A stretch of DNA of 49,433 nucleotides from an uncultured Burkholderiales bacterium (GTDB lineage: Bacteria; Pseudomonadota; Gammaproteobacteria; Burkholderiales; Burkholderiaceae): assembly GCA_937891045.1 (NCBI GenBank), contig CALBEV010000120.1:1-49433 (forward strand), in the 5' to 3' direction. The notes beneath the pieces were generated by a model. That model saw only the letters and a list, made by a program, of their open reading frames with translations. It did no database searches and was not told the DNA's origin. This document shows positions 1-9,447 of this stretch, piece after piece (the stretch's first letter is position 1; each line of letters opens with the position of its first letter). The translations under genes were made by a program, and so were the position numbers.

Positions 1-1
1 C

Positions 2-760
2 TTGGGCATGCAATTGCTCATGCCCGGTGAATGGGCACCCAGCCACCGCCACACCCCGAACGCGGTGCGCATGATTGTGGAAGGCGAGGGCGCGTACACC
101 ACGGTGGATGGCGAGAAATGCCCCATGAGTCGAGGCGATTTGATTCTCACGCCCACCGGTTTGTGGCACGAGCATGGCCACGATGGCACCGATCCGGTGA
201 TTTGGCTCGATGTGCTCGACCTGCCTTTGGTCTATTACATGGAAGCCTCTTACCATCTGAATGGCGACCGGCAAGAAGTGCATGTGGGCCGTGGCGACAA
301 GCAATACGCGCACGGTGGACTGGTGCCTACGCACGTGTTTGAGCGCAGCCACAAGGCTTACCCGATGCTGCGCTATCCGTGGACCGAGGCCAAGGCGGCC
401 TTGCAAGCACTGGCCACTGACAACCCCGGCTTGGAACAAGTGCAAGTGACCTACACCAACCCCGAAACCGGCACCGACGCTGAAAATATTTTGGGCTTTT
501 ACGCGCTGATGTTGCGCCCCGGCCAAAGCCTGCGCTTGCCTGCACGATCACCCGCACAGGTGCTTCACGTCATTGAAGGCGAGGTGCAGGCCGATATTGT
601 GGGCAACCAATTTCATTTGGTGGAGGCCGACACCTGTTGTGCGCCTGGCTATGAAGCCGTGAGCTTGAAAAACCTGAAAGCTGACCAAGCCAGCTTCGTC
701 TTCATTGCTGATGAATCTCCGTTGCACCGCAAACTCGGTGTCTATGAAAACCGTGGTTGA
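2..760 (+). CDS. Gentisate 1,2-dioxygenase (5' end outside window)
   Basis: Ring-cleaving cupin dioxygenase converting gentisate to maleylpyruvate with Fe(II) and O2. The frame is open from base 2, so about the first 100 residues of the usual roughly 350 are missing and the true start lies upstream. The first cupin motif is visible as PGEWAPSHRHTPNAVR followed by LTPTGLWHEHGHDG, giving the expected His-x-His and later His metal ligands. A second, less conserved cupin half follows (LMLRPGQSLRLPAR, VLHVIEGEVQADIVG). The next gene is a fumarylpyruvate hydrolase-type FAA protein, which fits the gentisate pathway. Other bicupin dioxygenases (salicylate or 1-hydroxy-2-naphthoate) are possible, but the neighbour favours gentisate. 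Confidence 0.85.
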   Translation: MGMQLLMPGEWAPSHRHTPNAVRMIVEGEGAYTTVDGEKCPMSRGDLILTPTGLWHEHGHDGTDPVIWLDVLDLPLVYYMEASYHLNGDRQEVHVGRGDKQYAHGGLVPTHVFERSHKAYPMLRYPWTEAKAALQALATDNPGLEQVQVTYTNPETGTDAENILGFYALMLRPGQSLRLPARSPAQVLHVIEGEVQADIVGNQFHLVEADTCCAPGYEAVSLKNLKADQASFVFIADESPLHRKLGVYENRG

Positions 761-775
761 TCGTGACTGATCAAC
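756..775. other. Perfect hairpin over the dioxygenase stop codon
   Basis: GTTGATC and GATCAAC form a perfect 7-bp inverted repeat with a 6-base loop. It contains the dioxygenase TGA stop and ends 20 bases before the ATG of the next gene. There is no T-run, so it is more likely an mRNA processing or stability element than a terminator. Confidence 0.4.
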
Positions 776-795
776 TTCATTGATTGAAAGCCAAC

Positions 796-1497
796 ATGAC
801 TGCTTATTTGTTCAACCCACCTGCTGTGCAATCTTTGGCCATTCGCGGCCACGCCGAGCGCTTCCCCATCCACCGTTTGTTTTTTGTGGGCCGCAACTAC
901 CATGCGCACGCCATTGAAATGGGCAAGCCGGTGGATAAATCCGTCGAGCGCCCGTTCTACTTCACCAAAGCGCCGCAAACCTTGCTAGCGAGTGGCTCCA
1001 CCATGCCTTACCCGCCTGAGACCAACAACTTCCACTATGAAATGGAAATGGTGGTGGCGATTGGCAAAGCCGGTTTTCGCGTCAGCCATGACCAAGCGCA
1101 TGAACTGATTTACGGCTACGCCGCAGGCTTGGACATGACCCGCCGCGACTTGCAATTGGTGGCGCGTGACAAAGGCCGTCCTTGGGATTTGGGCAAAGAC
1201 ATTGAACACGGTTCGGTGTGCACCGAGATCGTGCCCATGCCTGGTCACATCATCAACAGCGGTGCGATTGCTTTGGAGGTGAATGGCCAAACCAAGCAGT
1301 CATCCAATGTGGACAAGCTGATTTGGAACGTGCGTGAAATCATCGCCGACCTGTCTTTGTTCTACCACCTTCAAGCCGGTGATTTGATTTACACCGGCAC
1401 ACCCGAAGGTGTGGGCGCGGTGGTGTCGGGCGACAAGATCACCGGACGCGTGGAAGGTGTGGCCGAGTTGTCATTGCACATCGGCCCAGCGGTTTGA
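796..1497 (+). CDS. Fumarylacetoacetate hydrolase family protein, probable fumarylpyruvate hydrolase
   Basis: Predicted to hydrolyse fumarylpyruvate to fumarate and pyruvate, a late step of the gentisate pathway. The 233-residue length is typical of short FAH-family enzymes. Diagnostic stretches are FFVGRNYHAHA near the N-terminus, the metal-binding FHYEMEMVVAIG (Glu-x-Glu), the later Asp in AAGLDMTRRDLQ, and the C-terminal LIYTGTPEGVG. I chose ATG 796 (MTAYLF) over an in-frame TTG at 784, because family members normally start just before this point; the ribosome-binding site is weak either way. The gene lies 35 bases after the dioxygenase and is convergent with the EamA gene. A related isomerase or decarboxylase activity of the same fold cannot be excluded. 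Confidence 0.82.
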   Translation: MTAYLFNPPAVQSLAIRGHAERFPIHRLFFVGRNYHAHAIEMGKPVDKSVERPFYFTKAPQTLLASGSTMPYPPETNNFHYEMEMVVAIGKAGFRVSHDQAHELIYGYAAGLDMTRRDLQLVARDKGRPWDLGKDIEHGSVCTEIVPMPGHIINSGAIALEVNGQTKQSSNVDKLIWNVREIIADLSLFYHLQAGDLIYTGTPEGVGAVVSGDKITGRVEGVAELSLHIGPAV

Positions 1498-1503
1498 AAC
1501 CAC

Positions 1504-2379
1504 TCAGGTGGGTGGTCGGCTGATGCGGATCATCATCAGCCCGGCTGCCACCAACAGGCCCATGCCTGTCCAGGCCAAGGCATTGGGCACATCGCCCCAG
1601 ACCACAAAGCCCATCACCACGGCGGTCAGCAAGCCCATGTAGCGAAACGGCGCAATCACCGTCATGTCAGCCATCCGCGTGGCTTTGATCAGCAAGAAAT
1701 AACCTGTACTCAAGAACACCGAGGCCCCGGCCATCTGTGCCCATTGCATAGGGGTGACGCTGTGCCAAGGGTGAAACAAGGCCCAGATACCGGCCATCAC
1801 TGTGGCAGTGAGGGCGGTGCTCAAAGTGATCAAGGGGGAGGGCACATGGTCTGGGATGAAATACACACTCAAGTCGCGCAAGGCGTGGCACAGCGTGCCT
1901 GCCAAGGCCACCCAAGCCCAATGGTTGAAGCCATCGGCTTGCGGTTGCACCACGCACAACACGCCTACAAAGCCCAAGCCAATGATGAGCCAATGCCGCC
2001 AACTGATGTGGTGTTGCAGCAGCAGCGCTGACAGCAAGGCAATCAGCAGCGGCGTGGACATGTTGATGGCCGTGGCATTGGCCAAGGGCATGTTGAACAA
2101 GGCACTCAGGTACACCAAGCTGGCCAAGCCATCCAAAAACGAACGGATGAACACCCACTTGTGGCCGATGTGCCCCACGGTTTCGCGCCAAGGCGGCAGT
2201 TGGCGCAAGACCACTGACAACACGAACAAGCCCAAGGTGGCCAGCAGGCTGCGCAAAAAAATAAGTTGGGAGGCGGGCAAAGATTCGCTGACGTGCTTGA
2301 CCAGCGAGTCGTTCATCAAGAAACAAACCATGCCCACCGACATGGCAGCGATGCCACGTCGGTTGTTCAAAGCGATCAC
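1504..2379 (-). CDS. EamA/DMT-family transporter
   Basis: A 291-residue inner-membrane protein with about ten hydrophobic segments and the two-repeat plan of EamA (drug/metabolite) transporters. The early [21 protein letters not shown] resembles the first-helix signature of the family. Substrate unknown. The annotated start is GTG 2379, which overlaps the rpoD stop codon by four bases (GTGA), so translation is probably coupled to rpoD. An internal ATG at codon 13 (MSVGMVC) would also give a plausible first helix. The position directly behind a sigma factor looks accidental rather than functional. Confidence 0.8.
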   Translation of the reverse strand: MIALNNRRGIAAMSVGMVCFLMNDSLVKHVSESLPASQLIFLRSLLATLGLFVLSVVLRQLPPWRETVGHIGHKWVFIRSFLDGLASLVYLSALFNMPLANATAINMSTPLLIALLSALLLQHHISWRHWLIIGLGFVGVLCVVQPQADGFNHWAWVALAGTLCHALRDLSVYFIPDHVPSPLITLSTALTATVMAGIWALFHPWHSVTPMQWAQMAGASVFLSTGYFLLIKATRMADMTVIAPFRYMGLLTAVVMGFVVWGDVPNALAWTGMGLLVAAGLMMIRISRPPT

Positions 2380-4688
2380 ACGGTGTCGATGAAACTGCGC
2401 AGTTTGTCGGAGCGGCTGGGGTGCTTGAGTTTGCGCAAGGCTTTGGCTTCGATTTGACGGATGCGTTCGCGTGTCACGTCAAATTGTTTGCCTACCTCTT
2501 CCAAGGTGTGGTCGTTGTCCATCTCAATGCCAAAACGCATGCGCAGCACTTTGGCTTCACGGGGCGTCAGGCCATCCAAGATTTCTTTCACCACATCGCG
2601 CAAACCAGCTTGCATGGCGGCTTCGATCGGGGCCGTGTTGGCACCGTCTTCGATGAAGTCACCCAAGTGGGAGTCGTCATCGTCGCCAATCGGCGTTTCC
2701 ATGGAGATCGGCTCTTTGGCGATCTTCATGATCTTGCGGATCTTGTCTTCGGGCATCTCCATTTTTTCAGCCAAGACTGAGGCATCGGGCTCGAAACCAA
2801 ACTCTTGCAAGTGTTGGCGGCTGATGCGGTTCATCTTGTTGATGGTCTCGATCATGTGCACCGGAATGCGGATGGTGCGGGCTTGATCGGCGATGGAGCG
2901 GGTGATGGCCTGGCGAATCCACCAGGTGGCGTAAGTGGAGAACTTGTAGCCACGGCGGTATTCGAATTTGTCCACGGCCTTCATCAAACCGATGTTGCCT
3001 TCTTGGATCAAGTCGAGGAATTGCAAACCACGGTTGGTGTATTTTTTGGCGATGGAAATGACCAAGCGCAAGTTGGCTTCGATCATTTCTTTTTTGGCAT
3101 AACGTGATGCACGTTCGCCTTCGTTCATGCGCTTGTTGATGTCTTTCAACTCGGCGAGCGGCACCACCACACGGGTTTGGATGTCCAACAGTTTCTTTTG
3201 CAACTCTTGAATGGCGGGAATGTTGCGGGTCATGGTGACCGACCAAGCTTTGCCTGACGCAGATTGCTTTTCCACCCATTTCAGGTTGAGCAAGTTGGCG
3301 GGGAATTCTTTGATGAACATCTCTTGCGGCATGCCGCAGCGGTCGACGATGATGCGGCGCAATTCGCGCTCTTTCTTGCGCACATCATCCACCTGGGTGC
3401 GTACCAAGTCGCACAGTTTTTCAATGGTGCGGGCAGTGAAGCGGATGGTCATCATCTCTTCGCTGATGGCCTTTTGGGTCTTCAGGTACGCAGGCGTGCC
3501 GTAGCCTTCTTTGTCGAAAGTTTTGTGCAGCTTTTCAAACAAAGTTTGCATGCGGTCAAGGCGGGTCAGCGCTTCGGCCTTCAACTCTTCCAGTTTTTTC
3601 GTCAAGGCTTTGGAGCCGCCTTTGCCGTCGTCGTCGTCACTGTCGTCGAATTCATCGAAGTCTTCTTCGGCCACATAGTCATCGGCTTCGTTGGCGTTGC
3701 TGAAGCCGTCGACAACGGTAGAGATAACCACCTTGCCTTGACGAATGTCACCGGCCATGCGCAAAATTTCTGCGATGGTGGCGGGCGACGCACTGATGGC
3801 CTCCATCATGGCCATCAAACCGCCTTCAATGCGTTTGGCGATTTCAATTTCGCCTTCGCGGGTCAGCAGTTCGACTGTGCCCATTTCACGCATGTACATG
3901 CGCACCGGATCGGTGGTGCGGCCAAACTCGCTGTCCACGGTGGACAAAGCGGCTTCGGCTTCTTCTTCGGCTTCTTCTTCACTGGCCACGGTAGGGCCAG
4001 TGTTGGTGATGAGCAAGGTTTCGGCGTCGGGGGTTTGTTCGTAAACCTGCACGCCCATGTCGTTCAACATGGTGTTGACGACTTCCAAAGTTTCAGCGTC
4101 CACCAATTTGTCGGGCAAGTGGTCGGAGATTTCGCCGTGGGTCAGGTAGCCGCGTGTTTTGCCCAACTTGATCAGGGTCTTCAAACGCGAACGGCGCTTG
4201 GCCAAATCTTCTTCGGACAACACGGCTTCGTCCAAACCAAACTCTTTCATCAAGGCGCGTTCTTTGGCCTTGCTGATCTTCATGCGCAGTGGTTTGACCT
4301 TTTCGGTGCTGACCGCAGTTTCATCCGCGAACTCAGCCTCGAGGTCGACGATGTCGTCGTCTTCCGGCAAGGCTTTTTTACCGGCTTTGCCTTTGGCAGC
4401 GGCTTTGGTGGTTTTCTTAGGCGGCGCGGCTTTTTCCGCGCTGGGTTTGGCGGGTGCTTTGGCAGGTGTTTTGGCGGCTGGCTTGGCAGCGGCTTTCACG
4501 GGGGCTTTGACGGCTGCTTTAACTGGCGCTTTGGGGGCTGGTTTGGCAGCAGGCTTGGCGGCTGCTTTGATGGGAGCTTTGGCAGCAGGCTTGGCAGCTG
4601 GTTTGGCAACAGGCTTGGCGGCTGCTTTGCTGGCAGGTTTGGCTGCAGCTTTGACAGGTGTTTTGGCGGCGGGTTTTTTGGCAGGCAT
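2376..4688 (-). CDS. rpoD: RNA polymerase primary sigma factor RpoD (sigma-70) with Lys/Ala/Pro-rich N-terminal extension
   Basis: Housekeeping sigma factor. From ATG 4688 it is 770 residues, longer than the roughly 610-residue E. coli protein. Residues 1 to about 110 are a low-complexity run of AAKP/APVKAA repeats resembling histone H1 tails, followed by an acidic patch ([16 protein letters not shown]). Region 1.1 follows ([18 protein letters not shown]), then region 1.2 ([20 protein letters not shown]), an acidic non-conserved region, region 2 ([37 protein letters not shown]), region 3, and region 4 with the HTH ([20 protein letters not shown]). The start is fixed by a GAGGA Shine-Dalgarno five bases before ATG 4688; a TTG four codons upstream has none. 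The gene follows dnaG as in the classical macromolecular-synthesis operon, with a 190-base gap. Confidence 0.97.
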   Translation of the reverse strand: MPAKKPAAKTPVKAAAKPASKAAAKPVAKPAAKPAAKAPIKAAAKPAAKPAPKAPVKAAVKAPVKAAAKPAAKTPAKAPAKPSAEKAAPPKKTTKAAAKGKAGKKALPEDDDIVDLEAEFADETAVSTEKVKPLRMKISKAKERALMKEFGLDEAVLSEEDLAKRRSRLKTLIKLGKTRGYLTHGEISDHLPDKLVDAETLEVVNTMLNDMGVQVYEQTPDAETLLITNTGPTVASEEEAEEEAEAALSTVDSEFGRTTDPVRMYMREMGTVELLTREGEIEIAKRIEGGLMAMMEAISASPATIAEILRMAGDIRQGKVVISTVVDGFSNANEADDYVAEEDFDEFDDSDDDDGKGGSKALTKKLEELKAEALTRLDRMQTLFEKLHKTFDKEGYGTPAYLKTQKAISEEMMTIRFTARTIEKLCDLVRTQVDDVRKKERELRRIIVDRCGMPQEMFIKEFPANLLNLKWVEKQSASGKAWSVTMTRNIPAIQELQKKLLDIQTRVVVPLAELKDINKRMNEGERASRYAKKEMIEANLRLVISIAKKYTNRGLQFLDLIQEGNIGLMKAVDKFEYRRGYKFSTYATWWIRQAITRSIADQARTIRIPVHMIETINKMNRISRQHLQEFGFEPDASVLAEKMEMPEDKIRKIMKIAKEPISMETPIGDDDDSHLGDFIEDGANTAPIEAAMQAGLRDVVKEILDGLTPREAKVLRMRFGIEMDNDHTLEEVGKQFDVTRERIRQIEAKALRKLKHPSRSDKLRSFIDTV

Positions 4689-4878
4689 GTCAATCCTCAA
4701 GCAAGAAAAATAAAAACACGCATCAGAAGACGCGATGTTTGGTCGTCAAAGAGGGTTACGCAAGCTGTAGGGCGAACATTTGGTGTGCAGTCCTTGCGAT
4801 GTTTGGCGGGTCGTGCGCTGGTTGTCACGGTTGGCCGGTTACGGAGGTGCTGCTGTCGCGCTTGTGAAGGGAAACGGA
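4689..4878. other. dnaG-rpoD intergenic region
   Basis: 190 bases between the dnaG stop and the rpoD start, on the minus strand. I see the rpoD Shine-Dalgarno at its low-coordinate end but no tRNA, no intrinsic terminator and no convincing sigma-70 promoter. An internal rpoD promoter is expected from other proteobacteria but I cannot point to one. Confidence 0.4.
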
Positions 4879-6714
4879 TTATACCAGAGGGGCTGTTTTC
4901 AAGACCGCCAATCGTGCATTCAACTGCTTGATCTGTGCATAGGCCGCTGGATCGCTGCCCATGCGTTGGGTTAAATCGTCTATTTGGGCGGCCAGTTGCA
5001 GCTTTTCTAGACCATTCAAAATGCTTTCTAACTCGCCTGCATCATTCTCCATGTCGGGCGGCGCATCATCAATCAAACGCATCAAGGTGGTTTCGTGCGC
5101 ATGCCCTCGCAAGCCTTCGCGCAAAGCTGCCAGGGGCTGCACACCGTGTTCATGCCATTGCTGGTCCAGCCAAGTCAGCAACACACCGTGTGGTGCGGGC
5201 AGGTCCATCAACATCTTGTGTTGATGCTGTGACAAGCCACCCCATTGGCCCATGTCGGCAAACAAAATTTGCAATGCGCGGTCTTGCCGACTGGGTGCCT
5301 TGCGGCGCATAGGCAGGCCACGCGGTGCGGGGGTGCTGCGAGCAAACGGTTGTTTCAAGGTGTTCGCTTCTGCGGTGCTGCGCGGTGTGCGGGCCGCCGA
5401 TTTATTGGCCGCACCCATCCACAGGTTTTGCAATTCCCGGTTGCCAATGCCCACCAAATCGGCAAAGTCAGCCAGTAACTGGGTTTTCAACACACCATCG
5501 GGCATGGACAACCACAGTGGTTTGGCTTGCGAGGCCAACAGAGCGCGGCCTTCGGCGGTGTCGATGTCGCAACCCTCGCGAGCCACCTCCACCACAAAAC
5601 GACTCAGGGGTGTGGCATCACTTACCAAGCGCGCAAAGGCCTCGGCGCCGTGTTCGCGCACAAAGCTGTCGGGGTCGTGTTCGGCGGGCAAAAACAAAAA
5701 CTTCACATTGCGCACATCGCTGGCAAAGGGCAGGGCGCCGTCCAAGGCTTTGCGTGCCGCACGACGGCCCGCTGCGTCGCCATCAAAGCTGAAAACCACG
5801 GCGTCGGTGAAGCGAAACAGTTTTTGCACATGGTCGGTGGTACAGGCCGTGCCCAAGGTGGCCACGGCATTGGGAAAGCCGAGTTGCGCCAAGGCCACCA
5901 CATCCATGTAGCCCTCGGTCACCAGCACATAGCCTGCTTCACGCAGCGCCGTGCGGGCTTCATACAGGCCATACAACTCGCGGCCTTTGCTGAACACTGG
6001 TGTTTCGGGGGAGTTCAAATACTTGGGGCTGCCGTCGCCCATGACGCGGCCCCCAAAGCCAATGCATTCCCCTTTGACATTGCGGATGGGAAACATGACG
6101 CGGTCGCGAAAACGGTCGTAGCGTTTTTCTTCGCCGCCGTCTTCCGCGTTGGAGATGACCAAACCCGACTCGACCAACAAGGGGTCTTGGTAGTCTGCAA
6201 ACACGCTGGCCAAACTGCGCCAACCTTCTGGGGCATAACCCAGGCCAAATTGTTTGGCGACTTCACCACTCAGGCCTCGGCCTTTGAGGTAGGCCACGGC
6301 TTGCGGTGCGGTTTTCAAATGCTTGCGGTAGGCCTCAGCGGCTTTTTCCAACACCTCGGACAAGGTGGCTTGGCGATGCCGTTGTTGTTGGGCGCGTTGT
6401 CGGTCAGCGGGGTCGGTCTCGTCCTCGGGCACTTGCAGGCCGTAGGTTTGCGCCAGGTCTTTCACAGCTTCTACAAAGTTCATGCCGCTGTGATCCATCA
6501 GGAAACCAATGGCATTGCCGTTTTTGCCGCAACCAAAGCAGTGGAAAAACTGCTTGCTGGGACTGACGGTGAAAGACGGCGATTTCTCGCCGTGAAAGGG
6601 GCACAGCCCCATGTAATTCGCGCCGCCTTTTTTCAGCTGAACATACCGGCCGACAACCTCGACAACATCTGTGCGGGCCAGCAGTTCTTGAATAAAGGCT
6701 TGCGGAATCGCCAT
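4879..6714 (-). CDS. dnaG: DNA primase DnaG
   Basis: Synthesises RNA primers at the replication fork. The 611 residues match the family. The N-terminal CHC2 zinc domain is intact (Cys38-Pro-Phe-His41 and Cys59-x-x-Cys62). It is followed by the catalytic core with YDRFRDRVMFPIRN and KYLNSPETPVFSKG, then the TOPRIM metal-binding motifs VTEGYMDV and FSFDGDAAGRRAA. The C-terminal roughly 170 residues are the weakly conserved DnaB-interacting part. Start ATG 6714 gives the canonical MAIPQAFIQELLARTD. The gene lies six bases downstream of a gamma-glutamyltranspeptidase stop rather than behind rpsU, so in this genome dnaG and rpoD may be co-transcribed with metabolic genes. Confidence 0.97.
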   Translation of the reverse strand: MAIPQAFIQELLARTDVVEVVGRYVQLKKGGANYMGLCPFHGEKSPSFTVSPSKQFFHCFGCGKNGNAIGFLMDHSGMNFVEAVKDLAQTYGLQVPEDETDPADRQRAQQQRHRQATLSEVLEKAAEAYRKHLKTAPQAVAYLKGRGLSGEVAKQFGLGYAPEGWRSLASVFADYQDPLLVESGLVISNAEDGGEEKRYDRFRDRVMFPIRNVKGECIGFGGRVMGDGSPKYLNSPETPVFSKGRELYGLYEARTALREAGYVLVTEGYMDVVALAQLGFPNAVATLGTACTTDHVQKLFRFTDAVVFSFDGDAAGRRAARKALDGALPFASDVRNVKFLFLPAEHDPDSFVREHGAEAFARLVSDATPLSRFVVEVAREGCDIDTAEGRALLASQAKPLWLSMPDGVLKTQLLADFADLVGIGNRELQNLWMGAANKSAARTPRSTAEANTLKQPFARSTPAPRGLPMRRKAPSRQDRALQILFADMGQWGGLSQHQHKMLMDLPAPHGVLLTWLDQQWHEHGVQPLAALREGLRGHAHETTLMRLIDDAPPDMENDAGELESILNGLEKLQLAAQIDDLTQRMGSDPAAYAQIKQLNARLAVLKTAPLV

Positions 6715-6720
6715 GCCGGA

Positions 6721-8589
6721 TCAGTCGCCGCTGACCTGACCTTCACGGCGTGGGTCGGCACCGCCGACCCATTGGGTTCCTTGGCGTTGCAAGGCTCCCA
6801 AACCACTGGGCATGTCCACTTCCAACAGCACGTGGTTTTTATCTTGCAAGCCCTTGAGGATGTCGGCACTGAAGCCGCCTTGCTCGAGCAACAAAGGACC
6901 ATTGGCACCTGTCACGCCAGAGTGCGGCATGTTGACCGCTTGCTGCGCGTTTTGGTTCCAGTGCAGCATGGCCCACAGGCTTTGCGCGGTGTAGTGAATG
7001 ATCATGGGGCCACCAGGGCTGCCCAAGCTGGCCATCACCTGACCACGTTCACCGTTGGCGGATTGTTCAAACACCATCAAAGGGTTCATGGACGAGCGCG
7101 GGCGCTTGTTGGCTTGTACGCGGTTGGCCACCAATTGACCGGTCTCGTCGGTGGGCGAGAAGCTGAAGTCTGTCAGTTGGTTGTTCAGCAAAAAACCGCC
7201 ACGTTGACCCATGTTCACCATGACACGTGAGCCAAAAGCGCTCTCGATGCTGGTGGTCATAGAGACCGTGTTGCCCAAGCCATCCACAATGCTGATGTGG
7301 CTGGTACCGTACTCGGTTTGATCGGCCATGGGCGCAAGAGCCATGGGTGCACCACCCGGTTGACCGGCGGTGGCGTTGCCCATGCGCTGGTTTTGCACCA
7401 AGCTGGCACGCTGCTGCAAATAAGCGGGGGCCAGCATCTTGTTCCAATCGCCACCGGGCGCTTTGGTGAAGTCGGGATCGGCCACATACAAGGCGCGATC
7501 GGCGAAGGCCAAACGAGCCGCTTCGTTGTAGTGGTGCAGCCAGTTCAAGCTGGGAACCACGGTGTTGCGGTCAGCCCAAGAAGATGGCGCTTCTTTAGAC
7601 GCGGGGGTGTTGGACAAGATGCCCAAAATTTGCCCGGTGGCGATCAAGCCAGAGCTGGGCGCACCCGCGCCGCAAATTTGCACGGGTCCAGTGCTGGCAG
7701 CATGCGAAAAACACAGGGCTTCACGCTGGATGGGTCGGTAATTGGTCATGTCCCGCATGGTCATCACGCCAGGGTTGTAGGAGTGTTGCTGGACTTTGTT
7801 GATGATGGTTTGTGCCAATGGACCTTGGTGGAATGCATCGGCGCCGTCTTTGGCAATGAGTTTGAGCACTTGCGCCAATCCGGGATTCTTCAGCACATGG
7901 CCAACCGGCAGGGGCTGTCCATTGGGTCTGTAGAAAAAAGCCGATGCGTTCAAGTCTTTGCGCAAGGGACGATCTGCCAGCAGCATGGCATGCAAACGCG
8001 GGCTGATTTTGAAACCGTTTTCTGACAGTTTGATAGCAGGTTGAAACAGCTGCGCCCATGGCAGTTTGCCGTGTTGGCGGTGCGCTTGTTCCAACATGCG
8101 CAAGGTGCCGGGCACGCCCACGGCACGACCACCGACCATGGCTTCTTCGAAGGCCATGAGTTCGCCATGGTTGTAGACAAACAGTTCTTCGTGGCTGAGG
8201 TGCGGGGCAGCTTCGCGGCCATCGAACATCTGTAGTTTTTGACCATCATGGTGCAGCATGAAGGCGCCGCCGCCGATGCCGCTGGATTGCGGCTCTACCA
8301 AGTTCAACACCATTTGAACGGCAATCGCCGCATCAACTGCTGAGCCACCGGCTTTCAAGATCGCATGACCGGCTTCGCTGGCCAAGGGATTGGCCGAGGA
8401 CACGCCCCGGGTTTTCAGGGTTTTGGCGGCTTTGGCTTTGTAGCCGGAGCCAGCCTCTGGTGTGTCTGCGCGTTTTTTGGTGTCGGCCAACACGGCGGTG
8501 CTGGTGATCATTAAGCTGCCCAGCACCAAGGCGGAGCTGCCGATGCGCATGGACTTGGCCATGGCGTTCAAAAGAGGAATGTTTGTCAT
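6721..8589 (-). CDS. ggt: Gamma-glutamyltransferase (glutathione hydrolase), periplasmic
   Basis: N-terminal-nucleophile hydrolase that self-cleaves into two subunits and removes the gamma-glutamyl group of glutathione. It is 622 residues long. A signal peptide covers residues 1-35 (hydrophobic core ALVLGSLMITSTAVLA). The large subunit has the conserved GGSAVDAAIAVQ and PQSSGIGGGAF. The processing site and nucleophile is Thr429 in EYGTSHISIVDG, followed by the substrate-binding GNTVSMTTSIESAFGSRV and LNNQLTDFS. A later SLGSPGGPMII forms the expected Gly-rich loop. The gene sits 15 bases after an SDR gene and six bases before dnaG on the same strand, suggesting one transcript. A weak AAGG ribosome-binding site precedes ATG 8589. 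Confidence 0.93.
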   Translation of the reverse strand: MTNIPLLNAMAKSMRIGSSALVLGSLMITSTAVLADTKKRADTPEAGSGYKAKAAKTLKTRGVSSANPLASEAGHAILKAGGSAVDAAIAVQMVLNLVEPQSSGIGGGAFMLHHDGQKLQMFDGREAAPHLSHEELFVYNHGELMAFEEAMVGGRAVGVPGTLRMLEQAHRQHGKLPWAQLFQPAIKLSENGFKISPRLHAMLLADRPLRKDLNASAFFYRPNGQPLPVGHVLKNPGLAQVLKLIAKDGADAFHQGPLAQTIINKVQQHSYNPGVMTMRDMTNYRPIQREALCFSHAASTGPVQICGAGAPSSGLIATGQILGILSNTPASKEAPSSWADRNTVVPSLNWLHHYNEAARLAFADRALYVADPDFTKAPGGDWNKMLAPAYLQQRASLVQNQRMGNATAGQPGGAPMALAPMADQTEYGTSHISIVDGLGNTVSMTTSIESAFGSRVMVNMGQRGGFLLNNQLTDFSFSPTDETGQLVANRVQANKRPRSSMNPLMVFEQSANGERGQVMASLGSPGGPMIIHYTAQSLWAMLHWNQNAQQAVNMPHSGVTGANGPLLLEQGGFSADILKGLQDKNHVLLEVDMPSGLGALQRQGTQWVGGADPRREGQVSGD

Positions 8590-8604
8590 GAGAGCCTTAT
8601 TGAA

Positions 8605-9363
8605 TTATTTGGGTGGTAAACGGATGGCACCGTCAAGGCGAATCACTTCGCCGTTGAGCATGTCGTTGTCGAGGATGTGCATCACCAATTTGGCGTAATC
8701 GAGGGGTGTGCCCAAGCGTGAAGGGAAGGGGACACCAGCGGCCAAAGCGTCTTGCACGTCTTTGGGCATGGAGAACATCATGGGGGTGCCAAAAATGCCG
8801 GGGGCGATGGTCATGTTGCGGATGCCCAATTTGGACAAGTCACGCGCGATGGGCAAGGTCATGCCAACGATGCCGCCTTTGGAGGCCGAGTAAGCGGCCT
8901 GGCCAATTTGACCGTCGTAGGCCGCCACCGATGCCGTGGAAATGAGCACACCGCGTTCGCCGGTGGCTTCGGGGTCATTGGTGCTCATGGCCTGGGCGCT
9001 CAAGCGGATCATGTTGAAGCTGCCGACCAAGTTGATGTTGATGGTGCGCTGAAAACCTGCCAACAAATGCGGGCCGGTTTTGCCCACGGTGCGCTCGGCG
9101 GTGGCGATGCCTGCGCAATTGACCAAGCCGGACAATTTGCCCAAAGACTGGGCTTTGGCCACCACTGCAGCGGCGTGTTCTTCGTTCGAGACGTCGCAGT
9201 GCATGAACGCACCGCCGATGTCAGCCGCAATGGCCTGGCCTTTGTCGTCTTGCATGTCGGCGATGACGACCTTGCCACCGTGCTGCGCGAGCATGCGGGC
9301 GGTGCCTTCGCCCAAGCCGGACGCGCCGCCGGTGACGATGAATACATTGTTTTTGATTTGCAT
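8605..9363 (-). CDS. SDR-family dehydrogenase, 3-hydroxyacyl-CoA dehydrogenase type II-like
   Basis: Short-chain dehydrogenase of 252 residues resembling human HSD10/type II 3-hydroxyacyl-CoA dehydrogenases, which oxidise (S)-3-hydroxyacyl-CoA with NAD+. Visible are the Rossmann glycine motif TGGASGLGEG (residues 11-20), the Asp of IADMQDDKG that selects NAD(H), NCAGIA, and the catalytic Ser/Tyr/Lys set (ISTASVAAYDGQIGQAAYSASKGG). A GAAAGG Shine-Dalgarno precedes ATG 9363. It is the first gene of the minus-strand run to ggt, dnaG and rpoD, and is divergent from the patatin-like gene. A close paralogue lies at 40099-40878. Confidence 0.85.
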   Translation of the reverse strand: MQIKNNVFIVTGGASGLGEGTARMLAQHGGKVVIADMQDDKGQAIAADIGGAFMHCDVSNEEHAAAVVAKAQSLGKLSGLVNCAGIATAERTVGKTGPHLLAGFQRTININLVGSFNMIRLSAQAMSTNDPEATGERGVLISTASVAAYDGQIGQAAYSASKGGIVGMTLPIARDLSKLGIRNMTIAPGIFGTPMMFSMPKDVQDALAAGVPFPSRLGTPLDYAKLVMHILDNDMLNGEVIRLDGAIRLPPK

Positions 9364-9447
9364 GAGTGCCTTTCAGGTAAGAGTGGGCTTCAAATGGCCA
9401 AGCCCAACCAAACAATTATGGCAGTGACAGACTGCGACAATCTGATC

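Noticed and set aside
3264..4931. 555-codon plus-strand open frame opposite rpoD
   Set aside because: Pure shadow: Phe/Gly-rich translation made by the antisense of the Lys/Ala repeats and of rpoD codon bias, with no family features.
5527..7230. 567-codon plus-strand open frame spanning dnaG and ggt
   Set aside because: It crosses two real genes in antisense and has no recognisable domain.
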